Assembly: GCF_000974765.1 (NCBI RefSeq) | Contig: NZ_BBWU01000019.1 | Span: 1-64,000 of the forward strand | DNA: 64,000 bases | Source of the DNA: Sphingomonas changbaiensis NBRC 104936 | Lineage (GTDB): Bacteria; Pseudomonadota; Alphaproteobacteria; Sphingomonadales; Sphingomonadaceae | Direction: 5' to 3' | Shown here: piece after piece, positions 54,451 through 62,534 of the stretch | Layout of the letters: each line of letters starts with the position of its first letter | Numbering within the stretch: the first letter of the stretch is position 1 | The notes under the pieces: model-generated | The model's database searches: none | What the model was told of the DNA's origin: nothing | The model's input: only the letters and a program-made list of their open reading frames with translations | Translations under genes and position numbers: made by a program

Positions 54451-56082
54451 TCAAGCGGCTCGATCGCGGCTGCATTCGGCCATGATCAGGTCACTCGCCT
54501 TCTCGGCGATCATGATCGTTGGGGCGTTGGTGTTGCCGGTGACCAGGGTCGGCATGATGCTGGCATCGACGACGCGGAGCCCGGTCAGGCCGCGGACCTT
54601 CAGGTTCGGGTCGACAACGCTGTTTTCATCGGCGCCCATGCGGCAGGTGCCAACCGGGTGATAGATCGTTTCCGCCCAGTCGCGGATCGCCGCGACCAGT
54701 TCCTCCCTGCCGGTGACGGCATCGCCTGGCCAGACTTCGGCGCCCCGGTATTCAGCGAAGGCGGGCGCCTGCGCGATCCGGCGCGTCACGTCGATACCGG
54801 CCAGGAGCGCTTCGAGATCGGCGGGCGCCGAAAGATAGTCGGGATCGATCGCCGGATGGGCTGCTGGATCCGCGGACTTGAGCCGGATGGTGCCGCGGCT
54901 TTCGGGCCGAAGCTGGCACAGGTGCATCTGGAAACCGTGCTCCGCACCGATTCCGCCGCGGCCGTGCGGGGGCACCAGCGCCGGCACGAAATGGATCTGC
55001 ATGTCGGGCGCGGCGAGCCCGGGCCGGGTCGAGAAAAAGGCGCCGAGCGGCGTCGGAATATAGCTGCCCTGCCCTTGCTTGCGCAGCAGCCACTGCAGGA
55101 GCGTCGCAAGCTTCGGGATCAGGCCGGCATTGGCGTTGAGCGTGATCGGCTGCGTGCAGCGCCATTGCAGGATGACGTCGAGATGATCCTGCAGATTGCG
55201 GCCTACCTCTGGGCTGTCCGCCACGACCGTTAGGCCGTGCTCCCGCAACTGCTCCGCGGGGCCGACGCCGGACAGCATCAGCAGCTGGGGCGAGTTGATC
55301 GTGCCGCCGCACAGGATCACCTCGCGCGCGCTGACCGCCTGCTGTGACCCGGCGCGGCGGAGCTGGACGCCCTTGGCCGTCCGCCCTTCAAAGAGCACCC
55401 GCTCGACCAGCACATCGGTCCAAATCTCAAGATTGGGGCGGGTGCGCGCCGGCTCCAGATAGGCCTTCGCGGCCGACCACCGGCAGCCATCCCTGGTCGT
55501 CGAATCGTAGATGCCGCCGCCCTCGATCCGGGCGCCGTTGAAATCGTCCGTTCGGCCGATACCCGCCTGATCGCACGCGCCCAGAAAGGCATCGACGAAG
55601 GGGTGATCCGCGTGTCGGATCGAGGTGTGCAGCGGGCCCTCGCCGCCATGAAATTCGCAGGCGCCGCGTTCCGAACTCTCGGCGCGCCGGAAATAGGGCA
55701 GCACGTCATGCCAGCCCCATCCGACGCAGCCCGACTGCGCCCATTGATCATAGTCGCTGGAATGGCCGCGGATGTAGACCATGCCGTTGATGGAAGAGGA
55801 GCCGCCCAGCGCCTTGCCGCGAGGCCAGTAGAGGCGGCGCCCGTTCAGGTGCCGCTGCGGCTCCGTCCAATAATTCCAGTTCGCCCGGTGCTGCTTCTCC
55901 GGCGGCAAGATCTGGGCGATGCCGGCCGGCATGTGGAACATCAGTCCCTTGTCGGCCCGCCCGGCCTCGAGCAGCAGCACGCGGGTGTCCGGGTCGGCGG
56001 ACAGGCGATTTGCGAGCACGCACCCGGCGCTGCCGGCCCCGACGATCACGAAGTCATATGTTTCAGACAATCGGAACACCAT
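54451..56082 (-). CDS. GMC-family FAD oxidoreductase (choline/alcohol dehydrogenase-like)
   Basis: 543 residues. The N-terminal Rossmann motif is FVIVGAGSAGCVLANRLS with LLLEAGRAD. GMC signature 1 is RGKALGGSSSINGMVYIRG, signature 2 GGTINSPQLLMLSGVGPA, and the C-terminal active-site histidine pair region is IYHPVGTCRMGADENSVVDP. It oxidises an alcohol group; choline dehydrogenase (BetA) and long-chain or polyethylene-glycol dehydrogenases are the nearest types. No betaine aldehyde dehydrogenase is adjacent, so choline is not favoured. Confidence 0.93.
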   Translation of the reverse strand: MVFRLSETYDFVIVGAGSAGCVLANRLSADPDTRVLLLEAGRADKGLMFHMPAGIAQILPPEKQHRANWNYWTEPQRHLNGRRLYWPRGKALGGSSSINGMVYIRGHSSDYDQWAQSGCVGWGWHDVLPYFRRAESSERGACEFHGGEGPLHTSIRHADHPFVDAFLGACDQAGIGRTDDFNGARIEGGGIYDSTTRDGCRWSAAKAYLEPARTRPNLEIWTDVLVERVLFEGRTAKGVQLRRAGSQQAVSAREVILCGGTINSPQLLMLSGVGPAEQLREHGLTVVADSPEVGRNLQDHLDVILQWRCTQPITLNANAGLIPKLATLLQWLLRKQGQGSYIPTPLGAFFSTRPGLAAPDMQIHFVPALVPPHGRGGIGAEHGFQMHLCQLRPESRGTIRLKSADPAAHPAIDPDYLSAPADLEALLAGIDVTRRIAQAPAFAEYRGAEVWPGDAVTGREELVAAIRDWAETIYHPVGTCRMGADENSVVDPNLKVRGLTGLRVVDASIMPTLVTGNTNAPTIMIAEKASDLIMAECSRDRAA

Positions 56083-56145
56083 CCCAGCCGCTTGGCCGGA
56101 AGGCTAATCGATCTCAGAGCGGCACTCCAGCCGTCCGGGCATTTT

Positions 56146-57606
56146 TCAGCGTTGGGCCAGGGCCGGCTGACCGATCCATCCGCCGGCCGTCGCGACATAC
56201 AGGCGCGCCACGTTCAGGAACTGACGGGCACGCGCTTCGACCAGGTTCGATGTCGCGCGCTGGTACAGGCGCTCCGATTCCAGCACCTGGAGAATGCCGG
56301 AATTGCCGACCTCGAAGCTGCGGCGAGACAGTCCGAGCGATCGTTGCGCGACGCTGACGGCCTCCTGCTGGTTGGCGACCGACCGGTTGTCGCTGTCGAT
56401 CGCCTTGAGCAGGTCAGCGACCTGGCGGAAGGCGTCGAGCACGGTCTGGCGGTACGTCGCATCGGCGGCGCGCGCCTGATCGATAGCCGCGCGGCGCTCG
56501 GCCTTCAGCGTGCCCCCGTGGAAGATCGGCGCCGCCAGTCCGGCGAACAGGTCGAAGCCGCGAAAGGCGCTGCCCAGCACATCGCCCAGATCGGGGGCGC
56601 CCTGCGTTGCCGTCGCCCCGAGCGTGATCGAGGGATAAAGCTGCGCGGTCGCAATACCGACATTGGCGGTGGCGGCGTGCAACTGCGCCTCCGCCTGCAG
56701 GATGTCCGGTCTTTTGTGGACGAGCTCGGACGGAAGCGTCACCGGCACCTGTGTCGGCAAAGTCAGCCGGTCCATATCGAAATCGGTCAGGCCGAGCTCG
56801 GAAGGCGGGATGCCCACGAGCGTGGCCAGCAGATGGCGCGCCTCGGCAAGCTGCTGGCCGAGTTGCGGTAGGTCGCCGCGATCGTTTTCGAGCTGGCTCT
56901 GCGCGTTCAACACTTCGACCAGCGTGCCCTCCCCTGCCCGCTGCCGCTTCTGCGTCAGGTCGACATTGCGCTGATCCTCCGCCAGCAACGTCTGCGCGGT
57001 CGCAATACGGGCCTGGATCGCAGCGATCAGCAGCACCTGGTTGACCACTTGACCGGCGATGGTCAGGTGGGCGGCCTCGGTCTGGCGCAACTGCGTTTCG
57101 GCCTGAGCGGCAGCCTTTTCGACCCGGCGACGATTGCCGCCGAACAGGTCGAGATCGTACGAAACGCCGCCGCCGATCGAATAGAGCGTGAACTCGGGAT
57201 TGCCGCTGGGGTTGTCGAAGCCGAACGCCGCCAGATTGACCTGCTCGTGCTCGACCCGGCCATTGACGCCGACCTGCGGCAGCTGCCGTCCGCGCGCAGC
57301 GTTGACCTGCTCGCGCGCAGCGGCGAGCGTCGCGTTGCTGGCCTCCAGGCTGGCATTATGGGCAATCGCCTGATCGACGAGTTCGTCCAGGCGCGGCGAT
57401 CCGAACGCGGTCCACCAGTGCAATGCCGGACCCGCGCCCGCCACGGCAACCGGTCCCGCGCCGCGCACAGAGGCACTCTCGCCCGGCGACACATAGTTGG
57501 TTGTCCCCGGCGCAGCAGGGCGTTCGAAATTCGAACCGACGGTGCAGCCGCCAAGCATCGAAGCAGCTGCGAGCGCCGGCAAGGCGGAGCGAAACAGGGA
57601 AGGCAT
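56146..57606 (-). CDS. Outer-membrane efflux lipoprotein (NodT/OprM-type)
   Basis: 486 residues. The lipoprotein signal has lipobox LGGC with Cys21. Two OEP (TolC-like) repeats follow with long coiled coils (SLEASNATLAAAREQVNAAR ... AQAETQLRQTEAAH; VLDAFRQVADLLKAIDSD) and RPDILQAEAQLHAATANVG. It forms the outer-membrane channel for the HlyD/DHA2 pump encoded just upstream, 5 bases after the DHA2 stop. A much longer open frame extends upstream only out of frame with the transporter. Confidence 0.93.
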   Translation of the reverse strand: MPSLFRSALPALAAASMLGGCTVGSNFERPAAPGTTNYVSPGESASVRGAGPVAVAGAGPALHWWTAFGSPRLDELVDQAIAHNASLEASNATLAAAREQVNAARGRQLPQVGVNGRVEHEQVNLAAFGFDNPSGNPEFTLYSIGGGVSYDLDLFGGNRRRVEKAAAQAETQLRQTEAAHLTIAGQVVNQVLLIAAIQARIATAQTLLAEDQRNVDLTQKRQRAGEGTLVEVLNAQSQLENDRGDLPQLGQQLAEARHLLATLVGIPPSELGLTDFDMDRLTLPTQVPVTLPSELVHKRPDILQAEAQLHAATANVGIATAQLYPSITLGATATQGAPDLGDVLGSAFRGFDLFAGLAAPIFHGGTLKAERRAAIDQARAADATYRQTVLDAFRQVADLLKAIDSDNRSVANQQEAVSVAQRSLGLSRRSFEVGNSGILQVLESERLYQRATSNLVEARARQFLNVARLYVATAGGWIGQPALAQR

Positions 57607-57611
57607 GACGG

Positions 57612-59132
57612 TCAGTCCATATGCATCGTGGGCGCCGCCGCTCCCTTGCGGGGCGGGCGCATGAACAGGATCAGGGGCGCCACCACCAAGGTGACGACGA
57701 ACAGGGCGTAGAAGGCGTCGATGTAGGACACCATGGCCGCCTGACGGGTGATTTCGCCGTTCAGCCGCGCGAGGCTGGCGATCGACGAGAAATCGAGATC
57801 GGGCATCGCACGCGCGACCGCGGGGTTGTCCGGCCCCACACCTTCCACCAGCCGTGCATGCACCGTGCTGGCGTTGCGGATCGTCATGAACTGCAAGACC
57901 GAGATGCCGATCGCCGAGCCGATATTGCGGATCAGCGTGAACATCGCCGCGCCCTCGTTGCGCAGCCGGGGATTCAGCGTGGCGAACGCGACTGTCGACA
58001 AGGGCACGAAAATCAGGCCGGTGCCGATGCCCTGCACGAACCCCGACGAGATGACGAGACTTTCGTCCATGCCCAACGAAAAGCCGCTCATCTTGTACGT
58101 CGACCAGGCGGCGAGTGCCAGGCCGGTGCCGATCAGGATGCGCGGGTCCACGCGTTTGATGAGCTGCCCGACGATGATCATCGACACCATCGTGCCCATC
58201 CCGCGCGGCGCGGTGACGAGACCGGTGAGCACGACAGGATAGCCCATCAGCTCCTCCAGCATTGGGGGCAGCAGCGCCAGGACGGCAAAGATCAGCACGC
58301 CCAGGAAAAAGCCGAAAACCGATGCCGAAACGAAATTGCGATCCGCGAACAGCGCGAGGTTGATGAACGGATGACGCGCCGTCAGCGTGTGGACGATAAA
58401 CAGATAAAGGAAGAAGGCCGCCGCGACCGCCTCGACGCAAATCTCCAGGCTGGAGAACCAGTCGAGCTGCTGCCCCCGGTCGAGCATCAGCTGAAAGGAG
58501 GCGATGGCGAGCGCCAGCATTGCGAAGCCGAACAGGTCCAGCTTCGTCCGCTCGGTCGCCTTGCTCTCGCTGAGGAAGAACCAAAGCCCGGCAAAGGCCA
58601 ACATGCCGATCGGCAGGTTGATGAAGAACACCCAGCGCCAGTTGTAATTGTCGGTGAGCCAACCGCCGAGCGCCGGGCCGATGATGGGGCCAAGGATCGC
58701 GCCCATGCCCCAGATCGACATTGCCGGACCGTGCCGCTCGGGCGGATTGATGTCGAGCAGGATGGCCTGGCTCATCGGGACCAGCGCCGCGCCGAAAATG
58801 CCCTGGAGCAGGCGAAACCCGACCAGCTCGCCCAGGTTGACCGCAATCCCGCACAGTCCTGACGCGATCGTGAAGCCGACGATCGAAAACAGCATCAGCC
58901 GCTTGCGCCCGAACCGTCCGGCCAGCCAGCCAGTCAGCGGCGTGCAGATCGCGGCAGCGATGATGTACGACGTCAGCACCCACGTGATCTGGTCCGCCGA
59001 CGCGGCGACGCTGCCCTGCATGTGCGGCAATGCGACGTTGGCGATGGTGGAATCGAGCGAGTTCATCACCGTCGCGGCCATGACGGATGCGGTGATGAAA
59101 CGACGCGTCATCGCGTCGGGGTAGCGGTCCAT
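57612..59132 (-). CDS. DHA2-family MFS efflux transporter (EmrB-like)
   Basis: 506 residues, 14 predicted helices. DHA2 marks are SLDSTIANVALPHMQGSVAA with QITWVLTSYIIAAAICTPLT, the motif A loop WLAGRFGRKRLMLFS, and RLLQGIFGAALVPMSQAILL. Proton-driven export of hydrophobic drugs or toxic aromatics. The ATG overlaps the stop of the HlyD gene (TGATG), and the outer-membrane factor follows, so a complete tripartite pump is encoded in one operon. Confidence 0.94.
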   Translation of the reverse strand: MDRYPDAMTRRFITASVMAATVMNSLDSTIANVALPHMQGSVAASADQITWVLTSYIIAAAICTPLTGWLAGRFGRKRLMLFSIVGFTIASGLCGIAVNLGELVGFRLLQGIFGAALVPMSQAILLDINPPERHGPAMSIWGMGAILGPIIGPALGGWLTDNYNWRWVFFINLPIGMLAFAGLWFFLSESKATERTKLDLFGFAMLALAIASFQLMLDRGQQLDWFSSLEICVEAVAAAFFLYLFIVHTLTARHPFINLALFADRNFVSASVFGFFLGVLIFAVLALLPPMLEELMGYPVVLTGLVTAPRGMGTMVSMIIVGQLIKRVDPRILIGTGLALAAWSTYKMSGFSLGMDESLVISSGFVQGIGTGLIFVPLSTVAFATLNPRLRNEGAAMFTLIRNIGSAIGISVLQFMTIRNASTVHARLVEGVGPDNPAVARAMPDLDFSSIASLARLNGEITRQAAMVSYIDAFYALFVVTLVVAPLILFMRPPRKGAAAPTMHMD

Positions 59133-60349
59133 CACCGGGACTGCGCAGCCCCCGCCCTGGGAGCGACGGGCCGTGTGTCGGGCCCGAACAGGTGCCGCTG
59201 ATGGCCCGTATCGACGGTGACTTCGACGCTGAGCCCGGCATGGAGCGGCACGTCGTTCGGCACGCGGTCGATCGTCAGTTCGACCGGCAAACGCTGGACA
59301 ACCTTCACCCAATTGCCCGTCGCATTCTCGGCCGGCAGCACGGAAAAGCTGTTGCCGGTGCCCGGGCTGAAGCTGGTCACGTGTGCGGTCAGGTCAAGGT
59401 CGGGGAAGGCGTCGATCTTGATCGTCGCGGGCTGGCCGAGCCGCATATAGCGCAGCTGATTTTCCTTGAAATTGGCTTCGACCCAGATCCGCCTTCCCGC
59501 GAGCGAGAACACCGGCTTGGCGGCCGTGACATAGTCGCCGACCTGAAGCTGATCGACCTTGGCCGCGATGCCGTCCTGCGGGGCACGAACCACGGTGTAG
59601 CTGAGATTGAGCTTGGCGCGATCGAGGGCGGCCTGCGCCCGGCGCACGCTCGGCTGGTTGGCTGCGGGCGTGCCGACATCGCCCGACAGCGAGGCCTGAA
59701 CGCTCGCATTATGCTGTTTCGCGGTCTCGATCGCCTGGGCCGCGGTGCGTGCGGCAAGCAGCGCCTGATCATATTGCGCCTGGCTCGAGATCCCCTCGGA
59801 GACCAGCGCCTTCTGGCGGGCTGCCTCGCGGTTTGCGAACAACAGCCGCTGCTGAGCGGCCGCGAGCTCCGACTGGCCCTGCGCATAATTGGCGCGCAGC
59901 GAGCCGACGTCGGTCACAGCCGCGGCGAACTGGGCCTGCGCCTCGTCGACCGCAACCTGATAGGGCTCCGGATCGATCCGGAACAGCACGTCGCCTTTGT
60001 GCACGACCTGGTTGTTGCGAACCTCGACCGCGATCACCCGGCCGGCGACGTTGGGACTGACCGAGACAAGGCCGGACTGAAGAAAGGCGTTGTCCGTCGA
60101 TTCGTAGCGACCGCCGTGCAGATAGAAGAACAACGCACCGAGGATCACGATCACCGGGGCAAGGAGCAGCAGGGGCTTTCGAAGCCGGCGGAGACGAGAG
60201 GGAGGCTCTTCGTTTTCTCCCGATTCCGAAGGCTGTCTGGGCGCGGTGCGTTCGGAAACGGTGTTGCTGTCGCCGGAAAACTCGTCGCCGAGCACGTCGT
60301 GCCCCTGCGCGTCTCGCCGGGCTTCGATGTGAGAAGCGCTATCCGCCAC
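59132..60349 (-). CDS. HlyD-family periplasmic adaptor (EmrA-like)
   Basis: 405 residues. A cytoplasmic tail is followed by one membrane helix (LLLLAPVIVILGALFFYLHG). Half lipoyl motifs (LVSVSPNVAGRVIAVEVRNN and VRAPQDGIAAKVDQLQVGDY) flank a coiled-coil hairpin (AQFAAAVTDVGSLRANYAQG...), with a C-terminal beta-barrel. It joins the DHA2 pump to the outer-membrane channel. The start is GTG with GGGG a few bases upstream; no in-frame ATG is nearby. Divergent from the LysR gene. Confidence 0.93.
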   Translation of the reverse strand: MADSASHIEARRDAQGHDVLGDEFSGDSNTVSERTAPRQPSESGENEEPPSRLRRLRKPLLLLAPVIVILGALFFYLHGGRYESTDNAFLQSGLVSVSPNVAGRVIAVEVRNNQVVHKGDVLFRIDPEPYQVAVDEAQAQFAAAVTDVGSLRANYAQGQSELAAAQQRLLFANREAARQKALVSEGISSQAQYDQALLAARTAAQAIETAKQHNASVQASLSGDVGTPAANQPSVRRAQAALDRAKLNLSYTVVRAPQDGIAAKVDQLQVGDYVTAAKPVFSLAGRRIWVEANFKENQLRYMRLGQPATIKIDAFPDLDLTAHVTSFSPGTGNSFSVLPAENATGNWVKVVQRLPVELTIDRVPNDVPLHAGLSVEVTVDTGHQRHLFGPDTRPVAPRAGAAQSR

Positions 60350-60472
60350 CTTGACCCCATATAATGCAGGATCGGCGGAGCGGCGCTGCCGACGATCTGT
60401 TTCGGCGGCTAGATAGGGCGAGTTTTATATGATGCTAATGAATTCTCGTCCCATGCTCTATGAGCCGCCTTC

Positions 60473-61405
60473 ATGATCCCCATCGATCTGAATCTGCTGG
60501 CGGTGTTCGACGCCCTTCATGACCTCCGCAGCGTCACCAGGGCTGCGCAGCGGCTGAACCTGACGCAATCGGCGGTCAGCCATGCGTTGCGGCGGCTGCG
60601 CGAATCCGTCGGCGATCCGCTGTTCATGCGATCCGGCGGCGCGCTGCAACCCACCGCTCGCGCCCGCGCGATGGCTCCCGAAATCCGCGAAGGCCTGGTC
60701 CGGCTGGCGGCCGCGATGATGCCGCTCGAGTTCGACCCGGCCAAGGCCGTCCGCACCTTCACGCTGGCAGCCGGGTCGTATTTCTGTGCCCTGCTGATTC
60801 CAAAGCTGGTCGCGCGGGCGAGAGAGATTGCGCCGGGGATTACCTTCCGCATCGTACCCGTCAGCGCAGGCCTGCTGGCCGAACTCGACGAGGGGACCGT
60901 CGAACTCGCCTTGGGCGCTTTTGACGGCGTCCCCGAGCGCGTGACGATCGAGACTCTGTTTCGCGAGGACCTGGTATGGATCGCGTCCAGAACGAACCCG
61001 ATCTGCAAGCTGACGCTGGCTCTCGGCGAGGTCCTCCGGAACCCGCATCTGGTCATCGCGACCCGGCGAGAGTTCGAGCCGGTCAGGACGCTGCTCGCCG
61101 AAGGGCCGCTCGAGCGACAGCTGCTGAAGAACGCGCATCAGGGAGGCGCTCCGACCGACGGCGGCCCGGTGTCCGCAATCGTCTATGACGGCATGACCGC
61201 CGTGGCCGTGGTGGCGCAAACCGACATGGTGGCACTCGTCCCCCGACGCCTAGCCCGCAACGAGGCGACCCGGCTTGGACTTCGCATTCTGGAAACCGAG
61301 GAAGAGGGCAGCGGCATCGACCTGGCGATGATCAGCCACAGCCGGGCCTCATCGGACGCAGGGCTGGCATGGCTGAGATGCCTGATTGCAGAGCTCAGCA
61401 AATGA
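60473..61405 (+). CDS. LysR family regulator divergent from the efflux operon
   Basis: 310 residues. The N-terminal winged helix (DLNLLAVFDALHDLRSVTRA, AQRLNLTQSAVSHALRRLRE, DPLFMRSGG) is the NodD/LinR-like variety of LysR. The effector domain follows from about residue 90. The 123-base gap shared with the efflux operon is where it should bind. Location suggests that it controls the HlyD/DHA2/outer-membrane pump in response to an aromatic or drug-like ligand. Confidence 0.93.
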   Translation: MIPIDLNLLAVFDALHDLRSVTRAAQRLNLTQSAVSHALRRLRESVGDPLFMRSGGALQPTARARAMAPEIREGLVRLAAAMMPLEFDPAKAVRTFTLAAGSYFCALLIPKLVARAREIAPGITFRIVPVSAGLLAELDEGTVELALGAFDGVPERVTIETLFREDLVWIASRTNPICKLTLALGEVLRNPHLVIATRREFEPVRTLLAEGPLERQLLKNAHQGGAPTDGGPVSAIVYDGMTAVAVVAQTDMVALVPRRLARNEATRLGLRILETEEEGSGIDLAMISHSRASSDAGLAWLRCLIAELSK

Positions 61406-61676
61406 TCTTGCCCAGAGACCCAGCCAAGAGGACCTTGATGCCTTTCGCCGATACGAACGCTCGAACGCCGCATCACGCCTGGGCTCTGGAGCATCAAGGC
61501 GGGGAGGACTGATGCCGGCGAACTTAGTGCCCACCTTTGAATGATCATGGCGGACTCGCTTCCCTCCGGCCCCAATCAAAGATATGCTCTGTCCGTAATT
61601 TGCTTTGGTTCCCGTGTAGATCGGTTGAACCAGGTCAGGCTCTTCCGGTCTGCGTTGTGCGCAGGGGGCGAAGAGC

Positions 61677-62534
61677 ATGATCGTGGCCATTGTCATCGCA
61701 GCGCTGGTGCTCGGCTCACTGCTGTTCCACTGGTTGAGCCCGTGGTGGATGACGCCGCTCGCGTCCAATTGGGGATCGATCGACACCGCGCTGATCATCA
61801 CGATGTGGATTTGCGCGGTCGCCTTCGTCGCGTTGAACCTGTTCATGGCGCTGACGATCTGGCGCTACCGGCATCGGCCGGGAAGCCGGGCCCATTACGA
61901 ACCTGAGAATTCCCGGCTCGAGAAGCGTCTGACCCTTTGGACCGCCCTCGGCATCGCCGGAATGCTTGCGCCCGGCCTGCTCGCCTGGAACCAGTATGTG
62001 ACCGTGCCGGCGGACGCGGCGGTGGTCGAGGCGAATGGCGAGCAATGGCGCTGGAGCTTCCGGCTGCCGGGTCGCGACGGCGTGCTCGGCACCGCGGAGC
62101 CGGCGCGCATCACCGCCGACAACGCGTTCGGCCTCAATCCGGACGATCCCTATGGGCGCGACGACCTGATCGTCGACACCGCCGAACTGCATCTGCCGGT
62201 GAACCGGCCGGTCAAGATGGTGCTGCGCTCCAAGGACGTGCTGCACGATTTCTATGTGCCCGAATTCCGCGCGAAGATGGACCTGGTGCCCGGTATCGTC
62301 ACCTATTTCTGGCTAACCCCCACCCAGAAAGGCTCGTTCGATATCCTTTGCGCGGAGCTGTGCGGCACCGGCCACAGCCAGATGCGCGGCACCGTCGTGG
62401 TCGAAGACGAAGCGAGCTACCGCAAGTGGCTCGGCGACCAGATGACGTTCGGCCAGATGATGGCGCAGGCCGGCGAGGGCCGAACCCGCCTTGCCCGCGC
62501 GGACGCGAACCCGAGCAAGAGGGTGGCACGCTGA
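61677..62534 (+). CDS. ctaC: Cytochrome c oxidase subunit II
   Basis: 285 residues. The CuA site is complete: Cys225, Cys229, His233 and Met236 in CAELCGTGHSQM, with an upstream His in VLHDFYVPEF. GEQWRWSFRLPG is the conserved aromatic patch for electron entry. The N-terminal part shows three hydrophobic segments (AIVIAALVLGSLLFHWL, LIITMWICAVAFVALNLFMA, ALGIAGMLAPGLLAW) rather than the usual two. No CxxCH heme c motif. AGGGGGCG precedes the start. It overlaps subunit I (TGATG). Confidence 0.93.
   Translation: MIVAIVIAALVLGSLLFHWLSPWWMTPLASNWGSIDTALIITMWICAVAFVALNLFMALTIWRYRHRPGSRAHYEPENSRLEKRLTLWTALGIAGMLAPGLLAWNQYVTVPADAAVVEANGEQWRWSFRLPGRDGVLGTAEPARITADNAFGLNPDDPYGRDDLIVDTAELHLPVNRPVKMVLRSKDVLHDFYVPEFRAKMDLVPGIVTYFWLTPTQKGSFDILCAELCGTGHSQMRGTVVVEDEASYRKWLGDQMTFGQMMAQAGEGRTRLARADANPSKRVAR

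Noticed and set aside
52708-55233. 841-codon plus-strand open frame opposite amidohydrolase and GMC genes
   Set aside because: Runs antisense across two well-supported genes and their gap; no domain seen.
56146-59241. Apparent 1031-residue fusion ending in the outer-membrane efflux protein
   Set aside because: The upstream 500 codons are an out-of-frame reading of the DHA2 transporter; a lipoprotein signal with lipobox marks the true start at 57606.
60350-60472. Specific LysR binding box in the efflux/regulator gap
   Set aside because: The gap contains AT-rich TGATGCTAATGAATTC but no clear T-N11-A dyad that I could defend as a defined site.
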